A DNA stretch of 64,000 nucleotides. Source: Pseudomonas viridiflava (lineage in GTDB: Bacteria > Pseudomonadota > Gammaproteobacteria > Pseudomonadales > Pseudomonadaceae). The stretch is from NCBI RefSeq assembly GCF_900590755.1, contig NZ_UUOC01000029.1, positions 62,001 to 126,000 of the forward strand. The letters are read 5' to 3'. A model generated the notes under the pieces. That model was not told the origin of the DNA. It saw only the letters and a program-made list of their open reading frames with translations, and made no database searches. A program made the position numbers and the translations under genes. Shown here piece by piece: positions 15,931-24,759 of this stretch (position 1 is its first letter; the number at the start of each line of letters is the position of its first letter).

Positions 15931-17238
15931 TCAACCCTGACTGCGGTTCTTCGCCTCAATCCATTGCGCCATGTACTGGGTGCTTTTGTGGTGGTGGTGA
16001 CGCAGCATCGCGCCGATGAAATTGGCGGTGCGGTGGGCGGGCAGGTTCTGGCGCAGTTGGTCGATACGCTGTATCAGACTCGTGCAATGCTGCTGGTGCT
16101 GATAGCGAGCCTGCAGCAGTTGCGTCCCCGCCTGTTGGGCCTGATCCCACATCGCCTGGTCCTGATAAAGGCGCACCGCAGCCTTGGCGATGTCCTCGGC
16201 GCTAGAGGCGATGAGCCCCGGCCATGGATGTTCGCCGCTCATGGCTTCGGCGCCTATCGGTGTGGTGACCGATGGCGTGCCGCACAGCATGGCGTCCACC
16301 AGCTTGCCCTTGATGCCCGCGCCAAAACGCAGGGGCGCCAGGCAGATGCGCGCCTGGGCCATGACCTGCAGCGCATCTTCGGCCCAGTTCATCACATGAA
16401 AACCCTGGGCTGCGTTATGCAGCGCAGTGGCTTTCGGTGGCGTATAGGACCCGTAGATGTGCAATTGCGCCTTCGGCAGCTGTTGGCGAATCAACGGCCA
16501 GATCGCGTTCTTCATCCACAACACCGCATCCCAGTTCGGCGCATGGCGAAAGTTGCCGATGCTGAGAAAGTGCGCACGTTCGTCAAAGGGGCGATGCTCG
16601 GCTACAGCGCCCCGGACCATCAGCGGACACCAGTGCAGCAACGCCTCAGGCACAGCGAACTGGCTATTCAACAGCTGCATTTCCACGTCGGAGGTCATCA
16701 GGCTCAGATCCGCACGGAACAACGCAGCGACTTCCCGCTGAGAAAGGTCGCCAGTGGCCATTTCGGCGAAGATTGTCTGTTGTGAAGATTCAAAAAAACT
16801 ATTCAAATCATTAGGTTGAGCGCTTTCATTAAGGTATCGCTTGAGCTGCGAGTGGCGCGTGTTGCGCAAGCTTTGCAGGTCTGAGGTTTCCAGGATGCGC
16901 AGCGCGTTGGGGCAGTGCTTTTCCACCCGCCAGCCGAATTGCTCCTCGATCATGAATTGGTCGAACAGCACGATGTCAGGCTGCAGCTCACTGACAAATA
17001 CATCAAAGCTGCTGCTGTTGAGCTCGATGCTGACTTCCTTTATCCCCAAGGCCACCAGGTCGGCCCTGTGCTCTCCCTCGGTTGCCGGGCTGGCGAAGGT
17101 GATCTGCCAGCCTTGTTCGAGGAAGCACTCAATCAACTGCATCATGTGCCCGCTGGCCGCAGAAGACCTTGGCTCGGGCCACACGTAACCAATAATCAGC
17201 ACCCGAGTTAGCAAGGGTTGAGCGTCGAACTTATCCAA
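15931..17238 (-). CDS. Glycosyltransferase, group 1 (GT4-like)
   Basis: A 435-residue cytoplasmic protein with a GT-B layout. The N-terminal lobe begins VLIIGYVWPEPRSSAASGH, with a Gly-rich acceptor loop. The C-terminal lobe contains ICLAPLRFGAGIKGKLVDAM and CGTPSVTTPIGAEAMSG, which corresponds to the nucleotide-sugar binding E/GFG region of group 1 transferases. Donor and acceptor cannot be told from the sequence. The gene overlaps the downstream response regulator gene by 8 bases, so the two are co-transcribed even though their roles look unrelated. It is an isolated transferase, not part of an O-antigen or exopolysaccharide cluster. Confidence 0.85.
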   Translation of the reverse strand: MDKFDAQPLLTRVLIIGYVWPEPRSSAASGHMMQLIECFLEQGWQITFASPATEGEHRADLVALGIKEVSIELNSSSFDVFVSELQPDIVLFDQFMIEEQFGWRVEKHCPNALRILETSDLQSLRNTRHSQLKRYLNESAQPNDLNSFFESSQQTIFAEMATGDLSQREVAALFRADLSLMTSDVEMQLLNSQFAVPEALLHWCPLMVRGAVAEHRPFDERAHFLSIGNFRHAPNWDAVLWMKNAIWPLIRQQLPKAQLHIYGSYTPPKATALHNAAQGFHVMNWAEDALQVMAQARICLAPLRFGAGIKGKLVDAMLCGTPSVTTPIGAEAMSGEHPWPGLIASSAEDIAKAAVRLYQDQAMWDQAQQAGTQLLQARYQHQQHCTSLIQRIDQLRQNLPAHRTANFIGAMLRHHHHKSTQYMAQWIEAKNRSQG

Positions 17239-17584
17239 GAATGCTTTTTACCTTGTCGCGCAGTTGATCAATGGAGAAGGGCTTGCCAATGCAGTGCATG
17301 CCCTGGGGGATATCGATGTTTTCTGCGTAACCACTGGCGAAAAGAATCGGCAAACCAGGGCGCAGCTCGGCGGCTTTGGCGGCCAGTTGCTGGCCGCTGA
17401 TTCCCGGCAAGCCCTGATCGGTCATCATCAGATCGATGATGTTCCCCGCGTTTTCCAGCAATTTTAGCGCTGCTTCGCCATCTTCAGCTTCCAGTACGGC
17501 ATATTCCAGCTCTTCAAGAACGTCGACGATCAGCATGCGTACGATGGCGTCGTCTTCGACCACGAGAATGGTGCTGGCGGACAT
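17231..17584 (-). CDS. Single-domain response regulator
   Basis: A 117-residue CheY-like receiver without output domain. The acidic pair is in VVEDDAIVR, the phospho-acceptor is Asp56 in MMTDQGLPGISG, and the conserved Lys lies in IGKPFSIDQL. It resembles the receivers at the C-terminus of FixL-like hybrid kinases and the receiver at 24163. It reads away from the large hybrid kinase gene at 17780, with 195 bases between them that must hold both promoters. It overlaps the glycosyltransferase gene by 8 bases. Likely role: phosphoryl sink or relay for one of the neighbouring kinases, inferred from position. Confidence 0.9.
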   Translation of the reverse strand: MSASTILVVEDDAIVRMLIVDVLEELEYAVLEAEDGEAALKLLENAGNIIDLMMTDQGLPGISGQQLAAKAAELRPGLPILFASGYAENIDIPQGMHCIGKPFSIDQLRDKVKSILG

Positions 17585-17779
17585 GGATTGGTTTCCTTGA
17601 GCAAGTGACTGTGAGCAAGGCCGTCAGTGGCGCGGCCGAGGAATAAGTAGGTAAATCAGCGCTGAAAGTTCCAAAGGCTCCGCAAATTCATCCAAATGGA
17701 TAGGTTGAGCCAGAGCTTGTAACGGTTTTGAGCCGTTTCGGGCGCTTCTCGCCAAATAAATGTCAGAAAACTCAGCAGT

Positions 17780-20700
17780 ATGTGTCAGAAATCAGAGTCT
17801 TTTTCCCAAGTTTACGGCAATATTCACGGCTTGATGAATCACTTGGGCATTCCGATGAACCGTCCGTCTACCGTAGATGAGCAGCGTTTCCGTAAATTGC
17901 TGGGTCGCAACGTCACGCTTCCCTTGGGTGTTGGCGTTATTACTGCCGTTTTTTTCATCGGCCTGATCAGCTATCTGCTGTCGGTAATTCAGTGGGTCGA
18001 GCATACCGACCGAGTGATTAACAATACCAACCGGGCATTGAAGCTTTCCATCGACATGGAAACCGGTATGCGCGGCTATCTGCTCGCTGGGGATGAACAT
18101 TATCTGGACCCCTACGAATTGGCAAAGCCCGCCGTCGTCGCTGAGCTGCAAGGGCTTGAAACACTGGTCGCCGACAATCCGCCTCAAGTCGATCGCCTCA
18201 AGCGCGTGCAGGCACTGCAGGCCGAGTGGGTTCTTTACGCCGAGGAAATGATCAATCAGCGCCGCATCAAAGGTGAATACATTGCGCCGTTGCGCACCGG
18301 CCGAGGCAAGCGCCTGACGGACGAGATCCGTAACCAGTTCGAAGAAATTGTCGCCGTTGAGCAACAACTGCGTCTGGCCCGTAATGCCGACGTCACCCGC
18401 ACCACGGTGTTTTCAGTGGGGCTCTATCTGATTTTTGTCCTCAGTGTCAGTGGCATTCTGGCCTATATCGGCCGCCGGGACCTGCTCGCCCTGTCAAATA
18501 CCTACGGCGACAACCTGAAACTTCAGGAAGAAAACGCCGAGCGCCTGAAAAAAGTCGCCTGGCTGCGCAACGGCCAGAGTGAGCTGGCTGAACAAGTGCT
18601 TGGCCAGCTGACCTTGAACACGCTGGGTCGCAATGTCTTGCAGTTTTTCGCGCAATACCTGGGCAGCGTCGTGGCGGCGGTGTATGTCCGTCAGGAGCAT
18701 GGCGGCCTCAAACGTGTGGCCTCCTATGGCTTTTCGCGCGAGCAGGAGCAGCACGAACAATCGATCTACAGCGGTGAAGGCATCATCGGCCAGGCCGCTC
18801 AGCAAGATCAGATCATCCGGCTTGATCACGTGCCAAGTGAGTATTTCAAGGTCAGTTCCGGTCTGGGCGAGGGCGAGCCACGCAGCGTTCTGGTGATCCC
18901 GACCAGCAATGACGATCAGGTCAATGGCGTGATCGAGCTGGGCTTCCTGCGTCCGCTTACCGACAACGATGTGGAGTTCCTTGAACTGATCGCTGACAAC
19001 GTCGGCACGTCCATCGAAGCTGCGCGTTATCGCCAGCGTCTGCAAGAGGTATTGGCTGAAACCCAGCAGCTCAATGAAGAGTTGCAAGTGCAGCAGGAAG
19101 AACTGCGCACCGCCAACGAAGAGCTGGAAGAGCAATCGCGGATTCTCAAGGAATCTCAGGTTCATCTGGAAACCCAGCAGGCCGAACTGGAGCAGACCAA
19201 CGAGCAGCTGGCTGAACAGAGCCAGGCGTTGGCCGATCAGCGGGATGCGCTGGACCGCAACAACGAAGAGCTGAATATCGCCCAGGTTGAACTTGAAGCC
19301 CGTGCCGATGAGCTGCAACGCTCCAGCAAGTACAAGTCCGAATTCCTCGCCAACATGTCCCACGAGCTGCGCACACCGCTCAACAGCTCGTTGATCCTCG
19401 CCAAACTGCTGGCGGAAAATCCCGCGGAAAACCTCACAGCCGAACAGGTCAAGTTCGCCGAGTCGATCTATTCGGCGGGCAACGACCTGCTGAACCTGAT
19501 CAACGACATTCTGGATATCTCCAAGGTCGAGGCCGGCAAGCTGGACATGCGTCCGGAAAACACCAGCGTTGCCCGTCTGGTGGATGGCCTGCGGGGTATG
19601 TTCGAGCCGCTGGCGGCCGACAAGAAACTCGATTTCCACGTGGAGTTGCAGGCGGGCGCGCCAACCATGCTGTTCACCGACCGTCAACGTCTGGAACAGA
19701 TCCTCAAGAACCTGCTGTCCAATGCCGTGAAGTTCACTGAAACCGGCACTGTCAGCATGACGGTGTCCCGTCAGCCAGGTGAAGGCATTGTCTTTACGGT
19801 TCGCGACTCCGGTATCGGCATTGCCGCCGACCATCACGAAAGCATTTTCGAAGCCTTCCGCCAGGCTGATGGCACCACCAATCGTCGCTATGGCGGTACG
19901 GGGCTGGGCTTGTCGATTTCCCGCGACCTGGCAGGTTTGCTGGGAGGCTCGATCAGCGTCACCAGTGAACCAGGCCAAGGCAGTATTTTTTCTCTGGTTT
20001 TGCCAGAACAATACGTCGAGCAAGTGCAGCCGCAATACGGTGAGCAGCCGGCGGCACTGGCCACTCTGGCGACGCCGGCCGTGCACGTGGCCCACTTCGC
20101 ACCTGTGCCGGCCGTTGCGCCGCCGGTGGCCAAGCCGGTGGTGCCCACTTTCGCCGATGACCGTGACAAGCTGCCCTCGGACAAGCGCTGCATCCTGGTG
20201 ATTGAGGACGAACCGGCCTTCGCCAAAATCCTCTTCGACCTGGCCCATGAGCTGGGTTATCACTGCCTGGTGGCCCACGCCGCCGATGACGGGTTCAACC
20301 TCGCGGCGCAGTTCGTGCCGGATGCGATCCTGCTGGACATGCGATTGCCGGATCATTCGGGCCTTACGGTCCTCCAGCGACTCAAAGAGCTGGCGCCAAC
20401 CCGACACATCCCGGTGCATGTGATTTCCGTTGAAGATCGCCAGGAAGCGGCGATGCACATGGGCGCGGTGGGATATGCGGTGAAGCCGACCACCCGCGAA
20501 GAGCTCAAGGATGTCTTCGCCAAGCTGGAAGCCAAGCTGACCCAGAAGGTGAAAAAGATTCTGCTGGTCGAGGATGACGCTTTGCAGCGCGACAGTATCG
20601 CTCGCCTGATCGGCGACGACGATATCGAGATCACCGCCGTGGGCTTTGCCCAGGATGCCCTCGATCTGCTGCGCGACAACGTTTATGACTGCATGATCAT

Positions 20701-21367
20701 CGACCTCAAACTGCCGGACATGCTCGGCAATGACCTGCTCAAGCGCATGTCCACCGAAGAGATCTGCGCGTTCCCGCCTGTCATCGTCTACACCGGGCGC
20801 AACCTGACCCGCGATGAAGAAACCGAGCTGCTCAAATACTCACGCTCGATCATCATCAAAGGCGCGCGCTCTCCAGAGCGTCTGCTGGATGAAGTGACGC
20901 TGTTCCTGCACAAGGTGGAGTCGCAGCTATCCAACGAGCGGCAGAAGATGCTCAAGACTGCCCGCAGTCGCGACAAGGTCTTCGAAGGCCGCCGCATCCT
21001 GGTAGTGGACGACGACGTGCGGAACATTTTCGCGCTGACCAGCGCCCTGGAACACAAAGGCGCGGTGGTCGAAGTGGCACGTAATGGCTTTGAGGCCATC
21101 GCCAAACTGGACGAGGTCGAGGATATCGACCTGGTACTGATGGACGTGATGATGCCGGAAATGGACGGTTACGAAGCCACTATTGAGATCCGCAAAGACC
21201 CACGCTGGCGCAAGCTGCCGATTATTGCGGTAACGGCCAAGGCGATGAAGGACGATCAGGAGCGTTGCTTGCAGGCGGGTACCAACGACTACCTGGCCAA
21301 GCCTATCGACCTGGACCGGTTGTTTTCGCTGATACGGGTGTGGTTGCCGAAAATGGAACGTATTTGA
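17780..21367 (+). CDS. CHASE3-GAF hybrid histidine kinase with three receivers
   Basis: A 1195-residue membrane sensor kinase. Domain order: transmembrane helix (~52-72), periplasmic CHASE3 domain with METGMRGYLLAGDEHYLDPY, second helix (~208-228), cytoplasmic GAF domain (~275-415), a long Gln/Glu/Leu-rich coiled coil (~420-515), HisKA with NMSHELRTPLNSS (His528), a HATPase with G boxes (DSGIGIAADHH, YGGTGLGLSISRDLAG), then three receivers with Asp853 (LLDMRLPDHSG), Asp975 (IIDLKLPDMLG) and Asp1122 (LMDVMMPEMDG). The start is uncertain: ATG 17855 (MNRPSTVDEQ) is equally likely and neither has a strong ribosome binding site. It heads a run with cheR, cheB and a further kinase. Three receivers in series suggest a branched phosphorelay. 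The ligand is unknown. Confidence 0.92.
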   Translation: MCQKSESFSQVYGNIHGLMNHLGIPMNRPSTVDEQRFRKLLGRNVTLPLGVGVITAVFFIGLISYLLSVIQWVEHTDRVINNTNRALKLSIDMETGMRGYLLAGDEHYLDPYELAKPAVVAELQGLETLVADNPPQVDRLKRVQALQAEWVLYAEEMINQRRIKGEYIAPLRTGRGKRLTDEIRNQFEEIVAVEQQLRLARNADVTRTTVFSVGLYLIFVLSVSGILAYIGRRDLLALSNTYGDNLKLQEENAERLKKVAWLRNGQSELAEQVLGQLTLNTLGRNVLQFFAQYLGSVVAAVYVRQEHGGLKRVASYGFSREQEQHEQSIYSGEGIIGQAAQQDQIIRLDHVPSEYFKVSSGLGEGEPRSVLVIPTSNDDQVNGVIELGFLRPLTDNDVEFLELIADNVGTSIEAARYRQRLQEVLAETQQLNEELQVQQEELRTANEELEEQSRILKESQVHLETQQAELEQTNEQLAEQSQALADQRDALDRNNEELNIAQVELEARADELQRSSKYKSEFLANMSHELRTPLNSSLILAKLLAENPAENLTAEQVKFAESIYSAGNDLLNLINDILDISKVEAGKLDMRPENTSVARLVDGLRGMFEPLAADKKLDFHVELQAGAPTMLFTDRQRLEQILKNLLSNAVKFTETGTVSMTVSRQPGEGIVFTVRDSGIGIAADHHESIFEAFRQADGTTNRRYGGTGLGLSISRDLAGLLGGSISVTSEPGQGSIFSLVLPEQYVEQVQPQYGEQPAALATLATPAVHVAHFAPVPAVAPPVAKPVVPTFADDRDKLPSDKRCILVIEDEPAFAKILFDLAHELGYHCLVAHAADDGFNLAAQFVPDAILLDMRLPDHSGLTVLQRLKELAPTRHIPVHVISVEDRQEAAMHMGAVGYAVKPTTREELKDVFAKLEAKLTQKVKKILLVEDDALQRDSIARLIGDDDIEITAVGFAQDALDLLRDNVYDCMIIDLKLPDMLGNDLLKRMSTEEICAFPPVIVYTGRNLTRDEETELLKYSRSIIIKGARSPERLLDEVTLFLHKVESQLSNERQKMLKTARSRDKVFEGRRILVVDDDVRNIFALTSALEHKGAVVEVARNGFEAIAKLDEVEDIDLVLMDVMMPEMDGYEATIEIRKDPRWRKLPIIAVTAKAMKDDQERCLQAGTNDYLAKPIDLDRLFSLIRVWLPKMERI

Positions 21368-21452
21368 ACCAGGGCGGCCCAATCAATGCCGTGCTCTTAC
21401 TGGCGCGGCAGTGCCGTAAGCGGTGCGCCCGAATCACACACCCAGGTCAACC

Positions 21453-22274
21453 ATGTCTTTAGATCACAACGTGGATATCGAATTGCGGCTGTTGATAGAC
21501 GCGATTTATCTCAAATACAGCTACGATTTCCGTGACTACTCGGGCGCTTCCGTCAAGCGCCGGGTCACGCATGCGTTGCGTCAGTTCGATTGCAGCACCA
21601 TCTCCGCTTTGCAGGAGAGGGTGCTTCACGACCCGGCAGTCTTCATGCAGTTGTTGCAGTTCCTCACTATTCCGGTGAGCGAGATGTTTCGCGACCCTTC
21701 GCACTTTTTGTCAATTCGTCAGGAAGTTGTGCCACTGCTCAAGACTTACCCATCGATCAAGATCTGGATCGCGGGTTGCAGTACGGGTGAAGAGGTTTAT
21801 TCCATGGCGATCCTGCTACGTGAGGAAGGCCTGCTGGATCGCACGATTATCTATGCCACGGACATCAATCCCAGCTCGCTTGAAAAAGCCAAGCAAGGCA
21901 TTTTCTCCATGGAGAGCGTGCGCGCGTATACCCAGAACTACCAGAAGGCAGGCGGTCAGCGTGCCTTCAGCGATTACTACACCGCGGCTTACGACTACGC
22001 AATTTTTGACAAAAGCCTGCGCGAAAACGTGACCTTCGCTGATCACAGCCTGGCGACTGACAGCGTGTTTTCTGAGACCCAATTAATCTCCTGCCGCAAT
22101 GTGCTGATCTACTTCAACAAGAAGCTGCAGGATCGCGCCTTTGGCCTGTTTCATGACTCCCTGAGTCATCGCGGCTTCCTGGTCCTGGGCAGCAAGGAAA
22201 CTCTCGATTTCTCCACCTATTCGAACAAATTCGAATCTTTCGTCAAGCCAGAACGGATCTATCGCAAGTCATGA
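21453..22274 (+). CDS. CheR-type protein methyltransferase
   Basis: A 273-residue SAM-dependent glutamate O-methyltransferase of the CheR family. The all-helical N-terminal domain includes YDFRDYSGASVKRRVTHAL. The SAM site is IAGCSTGEEVYSMAILLRE, followed by YATDINPSSLEKAKQGIFS and the CRNVLIYF motif. ATG 21453 is chosen because the 10 upstream codons of the open frame lie in the intergenic leader. The stop overlaps the CheB start (ATGA). There is no chemoreceptor, CheA or CheW nearby, so the methyl acceptor may be a neighbouring kinase or an unlinked protein. This is inference. A chemotaxis role is therefore not assured. Confidence 0.9.
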   Translation: MSLDHNVDIELRLLIDAIYLKYSYDFRDYSGASVKRRVTHALRQFDCSTISALQERVLHDPAVFMQLLQFLTIPVSEMFRDPSHFLSIRQEVVPLLKTYPSIKIWIAGCSTGEEVYSMAILLREEGLLDRTIIYATDINPSSLEKAKQGIFSMESVRAYTQNYQKAGGQRAFSDYYTAAYDYAIFDKSLRENVTFADHSLATDSVFSETQLISCRNVLIYFNKKLQDRAFGLFHDSLSHRGFLVLGSKETLDFSTYSNKFESFVKPERIYRKS

Positions 22275-22888
22275 AGACACGCTTTGACGCGACTATGCTG
22301 GACGCGCATTCACTGCCGGTGGTGGACGCCATCGTGGTTGGCGCATCCGCCGGCGGCGTTGAGGCGTTGCTGAAGATTTTTGCGGCAATCAAGATTGGAT
22401 TTCGCCTGCCTATCATCACCGTGCTGCATATTCCCGATGAGCGCCGCAGCCAGTTAGCCAGCGTGTTTCAGGCGCGCTTGCAGATCCCGGTCAAGGAAGC
22501 CGATGACAAAGAGGACATCGTTCCCGGCACGCTGTATTTTGCCGGGCCGGGCTATCACTTGTCGGTTGAACGCGATTTCAGTTTGTCTCTGAGTCAGGAA
22601 GACCGGGTTTTCCACTCCCGGCCCAGTATCGACATTCTCTTTGAATCGGCAGCCGATGCCTACGGCCAGCGCCTGGTGGGCGTTTTGCTCACCGGGGCAA
22701 ACAATGATGGTGCTTCAGGTCTGTCGCTCATCAAGCGCGCCGGCGGTATGACGGTCGTGCAGGACCCTGCGCAGGCTCAGGCGCGGACCATGCCCGAGGC
22801 CGCGCTGGCCTTGCATGAGCCGGACTACCTGCTGCCTTTAAATGACATAGGCCAGTTACTGGTCGAGCTGGAACGAATCGCATGCTGA
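22271..22888 (+). CDS. CheB-type methylesterase domain protein
   Basis: A 205-residue protein consisting of the CheB catalytic domain only. The catalytic residues fit Ser26 (VVGASAGGVEAL), His53 (VLHIPDERR) and Asp146 (LLTGANNDGASG). The N-terminal receiver that regulates ordinary CheB is absent, so activity cannot be controlled by phosphorylation in the same polypeptide. The gene overlaps cheR by 4 bases and the next kinase gene by 7, so the three are translationally coupled. Together CheR and CheB could set reversible methylation, or deamidation, of an unidentified partner in this signalling island. Confidence 0.9.
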   Translation: MKTRFDATMLDAHSLPVVDAIVVGASAGGVEALLKIFAAIKIGFRLPIITVLHIPDERRSQLASVFQARLQIPVKEADDKEDIVPGTLYFAGPGYHLSVERDFSLSLSQEDRVFHSRPSIDILFESAADAYGQRLVGVLLTGANNDGASGLSLIKRAGGMTVVQDPAQAQARTMPEAALALHEPDYLLPLNDIGQLLVELERIAC

Positions 22889-24063
22889 GTCACATTCAAG
22901 CCAAGCTGCTGATCGTCGATGATCTGCCAGAGAACCTTCTGGCGCTCGAAGCGTTGATCAAGCGCGAGGATCGCGAGGTTTACAAGGCCTTGTCGGCCGA
23001 TGAAGCCTTGTCGCTGTTGTTGCAGCACGAATTTGCCATGGCGATTCTGGACGTGCAGATGCCGGGCATGAACGGTTTCGAACTGGCCGAGCTGATGCGC
23101 AGTACCGATCGCACGAAGAGCATCCCCATCGTGTTCGTCAGCGCTGCGGGGCGCGAACTCAATTACGCCTTCAAGGGCTACGAGAGCGGGGCGGTCGACT
23201 TCCTGCACAAGCCGCTGGACATCCATGCGGTCAAGAGCAAGGTCAATGTCTTCGTTGATCTGTATCGCCAGCGCAAGGCCATGAAACTGCAAGTCGAGGC
23301 GCTGGAGCAGAGCCGTCGCGAGCAGGAGGTCTTGCTGAGCAAGTTGCAGCAGACCCAGAACGAGCTGGAACACGCGGTGCGCATGCGCGACGACTTCATG
23401 TCCATCGTGTCTCACGAGGTGCGTACGCCACTCAATGGCCTGATCCTTGAGACCCAGCTGCGCAAGCTTCATCTGGCCAAGGGCAATGCCGCCGCGTTTT
23501 CGATGGACAAGATGCAGGCCATGGTCGAGCGCGATGAGCGCCAGATTCAAAGCCTGATCCGCCTGATCGAAGACATGCTCGACGTGTCGCGCATCCGCAC
23601 CGGCAAGCTGTCGATCCGCACCAGTGCATTTGATCTGGCCGAACTGGTGGGCAATTTGCTGGAAAGTTTCTCCGCACAGATTGCTGCGGCGGAGTCCAGC
23701 GTGACCTACACCGCCGAAGAGCCGGTTATCGGGGTCTGGGACGAATTCCGCATCGAGCAAGTGGTCGCCAACCTGCTGACCAATGCGTTGCGCTACGGCG
23801 CCCGCAAGCCGATCGAAGTGCGTGTCTATGCCGTTGCCGGTCAGGCAAGGGTCGAAGTGCGGGATCAGGGCATCGGCATCAGCCCGGAAAATCAGCGACG
23901 CATTTTTCAACAGTTCGAGCGCGTGGCCGCCAATCATGCGATCCACGGCCTGGGGCTGGGTCTGTTCATTTCCGATCAGATCGTCGCGGCCCACGGCGGG
24001 GAAATCGTCGTGGAGAGTGAGGAGGGCAACGGCTCGATGTTCAGGGTTTGCTTGCCAGTCTGA
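22882..24063 (+). CDS. Receiver-histidine kinase hybrid
   Basis: A 393-residue soluble protein. The N-terminal receiver carries LLIVDDLPENL and Asp57 (AILDVQMPGMNG). A helical linker (~135-165) follows, then HisKA with SIVSHEVRTPLNG (His178) and a HATPase with RDQGIGISPENQRRIF and HGLGLGLFISDQIVAAHGG. It has no membrane segment. The receiver-first order means the kinase is likely switched by phosphoryl transfer from another kinase, plausibly the large hybrid upstream. The start overlaps cheB by 7 bases. A 99-base gap separates it from the receiver gene downstream. Confidence 0.9.
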   Translation: MLSHIQAKLLIVDDLPENLLALEALIKREDREVYKALSADEALSLLLQHEFAMAILDVQMPGMNGFELAELMRSTDRTKSIPIVFVSAAGRELNYAFKGYESGAVDFLHKPLDIHAVKSKVNVFVDLYRQRKAMKLQVEALEQSRREQEVLLSKLQQTQNELEHAVRMRDDFMSIVSHEVRTPLNGLILETQLRKLHLAKGNAAAFSMDKMQAMVERDERQIQSLIRLIEDMLDVSRIRTGKLSIRTSAFDLAELVGNLLESFSAQIAAAESSVTYTAEEPVIGVWDEFRIEQVVANLLTNALRYGARKPIEVRVYAVAGQARVEVRDQGIGISPENQRRIFQQFERVAANHAIHGLGLGLFISDQIVAAHGGEIVVESEEGNGSMFRVCLPV

Positions 24064-24162
24064 AAACTTCCCACACTCCAAGAAGATTTATCTGACATTC
24101 ACGCAACCTACGGCACCGGCCAAGGTCGTAATGGCAGCGATTTTAAGACCAAAGGCAGTCCC

Positions 24163-24540
24163 ATGAGCTCTGATGCAGAAAATGTCGTCCTCATCGTCGA
24201 AGACGAACCCCTGATCCTGATGCTGCTTGCCGATTATCTATCGGGCGAGGGTTATCGGGTGTTGCAGGCGGAGAACGGCGAGCAGGCGTTCGAGATCCTG
24301 GCTACCAAGCCGCACCTGGACCTGATGATCACCGATTATCGTCTGCCGGGCGGCATCTCCGGCGTGATGATCGCCGAGCCCGCCGTGAAGCTGCGACCTG
24401 AATTGAAAGTGATTTTTATCAGCGGCTACCCCGCAGAAATCCTCGATTCCGGCAGCCCGATAGCCCGCAAGGCACCGATCCTCGCCAAGCCGTTTACCAT
24501 GGATACGCTGCATTCGCAGATTGAGCGTTTGTTGGCGTGA
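24163..24540 (+). CDS. Single-domain response regulator
   Basis: A 125-residue receiver. It has VLIVEDEPLILMLL, Asp58 in LMITDYRLPGGISG, and the Lys of ILAKPFTMDTL. It lacks an output domain. It is closest in pattern to receivers fused to PAS/FixL-like kinases, such as the one at the C-terminus of the hybrid kinase at 24760. It ends the plus-strand signalling run and faces the converging kinase gene, with a tandem repeat pair between them. It probably receives phosphoryl groups from one of the flanking kinases. Confidence 0.9.
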   Translation: MSSDAENVVLIVEDEPLILMLLADYLSGEGYRVLQAENGEQAFEILATKPHLDLMITDYRLPGGISGVMIAEPAVKLRPELKVIFISGYPAEILDSGSPIARKAPILAKPFTMDTLHSQIERLLA

Positions 24541-24550
24541 GTGCGGATTC

Positions 24551-24750
24551 TGTAGGAGCACCGAAGGCTGCGAACCGCGGTTGGTCTGACACACCGCCTT
24601 CGCAGCCCTCGTAACCTCGGTCAGCTCCTACAGGAGATCGAGGTGGTCCGAATATACGCAAGACCTGTAGGAGCTGCCGAAGGCTGCGAACTGCGGTTGG
24701 TCTGACACACCGCCTTCGCAGCCCTCGTAACCTCGGTCAGCTCCTACAGG
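24551..24750. repeat. Two tandem copies of the TGTAGGAGCTGCCG inverted repeat
   Basis: 24551-24634 and 24665-24750 are nearly identical units in the same orientation, 30 bases apart. Each has a left arm GGAGC(TG)CCGAAGGCTGCGAA and a longer right arm with an inserted CTCGTAACCTCGGT. They fill most of the gap between two converging genes. Confidence 0.85.
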
Positions 24751-24759
24751 CTCCTTGAA

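Noticed and set aside
17640..17673. GGAACTTT on the minus strand upstream of the 17231 receiver gene as an extracytoplasmic-sigma -35 box
   Set aside because: No convincing -10 element stands at 16-17 bases, so the match is too weak to call a promoter.
18494..20458. 654-codon open frame opposite the large hybrid kinase
   Set aside because: Its His/Arg/Gln-rich composition and lack of motifs mark it as a shadow of the kinase gene.
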